Source: an uncultured Collinsella sp.
GTDB taxonomy: Bacteria > Actinomycetota > Coriobacteriia > Coriobacteriales > Coriobacteriaceae
Assembly: GCA_902495545.1 (NCBI GenBank)
Contig: CABUXM010000051.1
Span: forward strand, 1 to 15,064
DNA: 15,064 nt
Reading direction: 5' to 3'
Under the pieces are notes generated by a model that was given only the letters and a program-made list of their open reading frames with translations, was not told the origin of the DNA and ran no database searches. Below are positions 12,731-15,064 of this stretch, in pieces. Within the stretch, counting starts at the first letter, position 1. The number at the start of each line of letters is the position of its first letter. A program made the position numbers and the translations under genes.

Positions 12731-13744
12731 TTAATAACGCTCAAAGAAAGCAAGCGCGTTGTCGCTGCAGAGCTTTTGCATCACGGTCTTGCCAAAATGC
12801 TTGGAGAGCATGTTCTGGAACTCGGGCATCTTGCTGGCGTCGGAGAGGAAAGCGGGCACCGCGGCACCGTCCCAGTCGCCGCCGAGCGCGATGACGTCCT
12901 CGCCGCCCAGGTCGAGCCAGTGCTCGATATGCGCCGCCAGCTGGTCGAAGGTGACGTCTGCGGCGGTTTTGTCGGTTGCGTCGTTGGAAAGGAACTCGCT
13001 GCAGTAGTTGAGGCCGACGATGCCGCCCATGTCGCGAATGGTGCGGAACTGGTCGTCGGTAAGGTTGCGCTTAACGCCGCAAACTGCGCGGGAGTTGGAG
13101 TGGCTGGCGACGAAGGGGCGCGCGGCGTGGGCGACAACCTCGTCAAAGCACTCATCGTTGAGGTGGGAGACGTCGAGTACCATGCCGGCGTGCTCCATCT
13201 GCGTAAGTGCCTCGATGCCGGCGGCGGTGAGGCCGGCGTGGGTGTCGTGGCCGCTCGCGAGCGGTCCCTGCGCGTTCCAGCTGAGTGATGACATGAGCAC
13301 GCCCAAGCTCTTGAGCACCTCGATCAGCGCGGGGTCCTCGGCAAAGAACGTGGCGTTTTCGATGGTGTGGATGCAGGCGACCTTGCCGTCTTTGAGCGCG
13401 GGGCGAATGTCTGCCGCGCTGCGTACGTTGACCATGCGGTCGTGGTTGAGCATTGCCTGGCCGCTCATGTGCGCCATGATCTGCGCCTGGAAGCGCGCGG
13501 CGTGGGCGGTGGGAATCTCGTCGGGGACAAACGTGGCGAAGCACTGCGCCCACGGCGTGTTGCCGATCTTTGCGAGCGAGATGGCGCAGGCGTTGCCCTC
13601 GATGAGGTCGAAATCTTGCGGATGCGTTTCGTCGCCGGGGAAATAACCGTCGGTGCCGGCGGTAAAGCGCAGGTCGAGATCGAGCGTGGCCCAGCCGATG
13701 CGGTCGGCGGTGTCGCAGTGTAGGTCAAATACGGGATATGCCAT
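12731..13744 (-). CDS. M19 (renal-type) dipeptidase
   Basis: A 337-residue cytoplasmic zinc dipeptidase of peptidase family M19, which cleaves a broad range of dipeptides. The binuclear zinc ligands are recognisable: His9 and Asp11 in FDLHCDTADR, the bridging Glu129 in HTIENATFF, His194 in LDVSHLND and His215 in ASHSNSRA. The C-terminal GGIVGLNY and ALGGDWDG motifs are also typical. No signal peptide is present. ATG 13744 is chosen for the strong GGAGG 4-5 bases upstream; ten further in-frame codons upstream lack a ribosome site. The gene is divergent from the FKBP gene and probably shares the A+T-rich intergenic stretch. The metallopeptidase gene follows 58 bases downstream, so a peptidase operon is likely. 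Confidence 0.95.
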   Translation of the reverse strand: MAYPVFDLHCDTADRIGWATLDLDLRFTAGTDGYFPGDETHPQDFDLIEGNACAISLAKIGNTPWAQCFATFVPDEIPTAHAARFQAQIMAHMSGQAMLNHDRMVNVRSAADIRPALKDGKVACIHTIENATFFAEDPALIEVLKSLGVLMSSLSWNAQGPLASGHDTHAGLTAAGIEALTQMEHAGMVLDVSHLNDECFDEVVAHAARPFVASHSNSRAVCGVKRNLTDDQFRTIRDMGGIVGLNYCSEFLSNDATDKTAADVTFDQLAAHIEHWLDLGGEDVIALGGDWDGAAVPAFLSDASKMPEFQNMLSKHFGKTVMQKLCSDNALAFFERY

Positions 13745-13785
13745 GGTTCCTCCGGTTGCAGCGTTTCTTTGCAAACTGTCTTTGA

Positions 13786-13806
13786 ATTGTATGACTAGGG
13801 TATAGT
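13786..13806. promoter_or_regulatory. Divergent promoter region, dipeptidase / FKBP
   Basis: TATAGT (13801-13806) on the plus strand and TACAAT on the minus strand (complement of 13786-13791) are good -10 candidates facing opposite ways. Neither has a convincing -35 at 16-18 bases. The 120-base gap between the two start codons is the most A+T-rich stretch in this part of the window. Confidence 0.4.
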
Positions 13807-13864
13807 TAGCGCCATATGTTCACGGCGGCCCGCGTTGTGCGCCGCCCTTATCACGGAGGTTACC

Positions 13865-14293
13865 ATGTCCAACCAGGGCAAGAAGGTCAAGACTCATTAT
13901 CGCGGCACGCTCGACGACGGCACGCAGTTCGATAGTTCCTACGATCGCGGCGAGCCGCTGGAGTTCACCTGCGGCGCCGGTCAGATGATCAAGGGCTTCG
14001 ACGCCGCTGTTGTCGACATGCAGGTGGGCGAGAAGAAGACCGTGCACATTCCTGCTGCCGATGCCTACGGCGAGCACAACCCCGAGATGGTTATTACCTT
14101 CCCGGCCGAACAGGTTCCCAACATCGAGCAGATCGAGAAGGGCATGAAGCTCTTCCTGTCCACGCCGAGCGGTATGCCCGTCCCCGCCGTCGTCATCGAC
14201 GTGACGCCCGAGGCTGTGACGCTCGACGCCAACCACGAGCTGGCCGGCAAGGACCTCAACTTTGATATCGAGCTCGTTGAGGTCGAGGACTAG
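13865..14293 (+). CDS. SlyD-type FKBP peptidyl-prolyl cis-trans isomerase
   Basis: A 142-residue cytoplasmic FKBP that isomerises X-Pro bonds and acts as a chaperone. The split FKBP domain is recognised at both ends: KVKTHYRGTLDDGTQFDSS, then GQMIKGFDAAVVDMQVGEKKTVHIPAADAYGEHNP, and LDANHELAGKDLNFDIELVEVED. The insert-in-flap domain between about residues 68 and 120 marks it as SlyD type. The His/Cys-rich metal-binding tail of Escherichia coli SlyD is absent. ATG 13865 has GGAGG 5 bases upstream; an in-frame ATG-less stretch before it is non-coding. SlyD proteins help nickel insertion into hydrogenase, which makes the UreE-like gene three bases downstream notable. Confidence 0.95.
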   Translation: MSNQGKKVKTHYRGTLDDGTQFDSSYDRGEPLEFTCGAGQMIKGFDAAVVDMQVGEKKTVHIPAADAYGEHNPEMVITFPAEQVPNIEQIEKGMKLFLSTPSGMPVPAVVIDVTPEAVTLDANHELAGKDLNFDIELVEVED

Positions 14294-14296
14294 GCT

Positions 14297-14875
14297 ATGC
14301 CTGTGAATCTGGTTTCGACAGCGTGTCTCGGAAATCTCAACGACCCGTCCTATGAGCTTTTGTTTCGCCGGGAGCTGGGCGGTGTCTTTGAGGTCGATGA
14401 GCTACTACTCGATTGGGACCAGGCCGATGCCCGCACATTTGTGGGCGTGACGGAGCTGGGGCGTACGGTCGATATTCGGCTGGGCGCTGCCGATGGCGAT
14501 CGCCTTGCCGATGGCGATGCGCTTGTCATCGACCGTTCGGGCATGGTGCCCGTGGCGGTTGTCGTGCGCCTGCGCAGTGCCGAGGTTTATTTGGTCGAAG
14601 TCGACCGCATGGATCCGATTGCACTCGCGCATGCGTGCTGGGAGATCGGCAATATGCACGCGCCGCTTTTCCGAGGCGATTCGGACGAGTATACCGTGCG
14701 CATGTATACGCCGGTGCAGCCTGTTTTGGGCCGCATGCTCCGGGGCGTCGAGGGCGTTCGGCTCTCGGTGGTTACCCGTGAACTCGATGCGGACCGGCGC
14801 CTTGCGTCGAGTGCGGCGGATGCCGTTGTGAGTATGGCTCCAGACTTTACGATCGTAAAGAAGGCGCGCGGTTAA
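14297..14875 (+). CDS. UreE-like nickel chaperone-family protein (orphan)
   Basis: A 192-residue protein that resembles the urease accessory chaperone UreE. The N-terminal half fits the UreE_N fold (ARTFVGVTELGRTVDIRLGAADGDRLADGDALVI). The C-terminal half fits the metal-binding domain: ACWEIGNMHAPLF, then PVLGRMLRGVEGVRLS. His121 in GNMH corresponds to the conserved interface histidine (GNRH) that binds nickel at the UreE dimer centre. The two extra histidines and the His-rich tail of some UreE proteins are missing. The start ATG 14297 lies 3 bases after the FKBP stop, with GAGG 8 bases upstream inside that gene, so the two are co-transcribed. No urease gene is in the window. Assignment rests on motif recognition; a diverged non-nickel role is possible. 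Confidence 0.72.
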   Translation: MPVNLVSTACLGNLNDPSYELLFRRELGGVFEVDELLLDWDQADARTFVGVTELGRTVDIRLGAADGDRLADGDALVIDRSGMVPVAVVVRLRSAEVYLVEVDRMDPIALAHACWEIGNMHAPLFRGDSDEYTVRMYTPVQPVLGRMLRGVEGVRLSVVTRELDADRRLASSAADAVVSMAPDFTIVKKARG

Positions 14876-14885
14876 CGTGCGTATG

Positions 14886-14930
14886 AGTAAGACGGACTTT
14901 GAGAGGCAACTATTCAAAGTCCGTCTTACT
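14886..14930. repeat. 17-bp perfect stem-loop downstream of the UreE-like gene
   Basis: The arms 14886-14902 (AGTAAGACGGACTTTGA) and 14914-14930 are perfect inverted repeats with an 11-base loop. No T run follows. It lies 10 bases behind the UreE-like stop and 28 bases before the next start, and may be a terminator lacking a U tract or an mRNA-end structure. Confidence 0.75.
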
Positions 14931-14958
14931 GTTGATAGGAGGCTTTGGGGGAAAGCAT

Positions 14959-15064
14959 ATGGGTCTTGAAGGAATCAAGCTGATTGCATGCGATTTGGAC
15001 GGTACGTTGCTGCATCCGGGGGAGCGCGAGCCGCGTTCCGAGGCCTTTGAGCTCATCGATGAAC
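14959..15064 (+). CDS. HAD superfamily (Cof-type) phosphatase, 5' part
   Basis: Only the first 35 codons are in the window. The protein begins MGLEGIKLIACDLDGTLL, the HAD motif I DxDGT with nucleophile Asp12 and Asp14. The wording IKLIACDLDGTLL and the following loop suit the Cof/YbiV-like group that acts on sugar phosphates and similar substrates, but motifs II-IV are outside. ATG 14959 has GGGGGA 6 bases upstream. Confidence 0.88.
   Translation, partial: MGLEGIKLIACDLDGTLLHPGEREPRSEAFELIDE

Noticed and set aside
12497..13288. 263-codon plus-strand frame opposite the dipeptidase
   Set aside because: The dipeptidase has all M19 zinc ligands. This frame is Val/Gly/Ala-rich shadow sequence without a ribosome site.

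Overview
The window looks like chromosomal DNA of a gut-type actinobacterium of the class Coriobacteriia, most likely Collinsella or a close relative. This is an inference from the G+C-rich coding bias, the actinobacterial alpha-glucosidase type, the class III (strictly anaerobic) ribonucleotide reductase and the many short G+C-rich palindromes between genes. No rRNA or other marker that fixes the taxon is present.

Layout. (1) 19-3341: a tRNA-Leu(GAG) with its terminator, then a two-gene partner-switching module: a PAS-GAF-SpoIIE-type Ser/Thr phosphatase, and a protein fusing an RsbV-like STAS domain to an RsbW-like kinase domain. No sigma factor gene is adjacent. (2) 3406-3970: a tRNA cluster Gly(GCC)-Cys(GCA)-Gly(GCC) with a clear promoter and a hairpin terminator behind each tRNA. 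It is followed by a 3' relic of a third tRNA-Gly with its own terminator. (3) 3971-4271: repeat-rich non-coding DNA, then a GH13 alpha-glucosidase (4272-6005). (4) 6106-6344: a third identical tRNA-Gly(GCC) and tRNA-Val(GAC) with promoter and terminator. (5) 6345-10153: a long control region with a pair of NrdR boxes over a promoter, then nrdD and its activase gene nrdG. The two are separated by 426 bp holding two large palindromic elements. (6) 10180-11889: a folate operon, folE - HD-domain hydrolase - folB. (7) 11896-13744, minus strand: an M19 dipeptidase followed by a YgjP/DUF45-type metallopeptidase, convergent with folB. (8) 13801-15064: a SlyD-type FKBP prolyl isomerase, an orphan UreE-like protein three bases behind it, and the start of a HAD (Cof-type) phosphatase cut by the window end.

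How the genes work together: nrdD/nrdG make deoxyribonucleotides without oxygen under NrdR control. folE, the HD protein and folB form early pterin steps of folate synthesis; a phosphatase for dihydroneopterin triphosphate is otherwise missing from the group, and the HD protein is a candidate. The FKBP/UreE-like pair resembles a nickel-handling module, although no nickel enzyme is visible.

The points most worth a second look are the STAS-kinase fusion, the FKBP/UreE-like pair without urease, the HD protein in the folate operon, the tRNA-Gly 3' relic with the repeat block beside it, and the palindromes splitting nrdD from nrdG. No CRISPR array, transposase, integrase or phage gene is visible.
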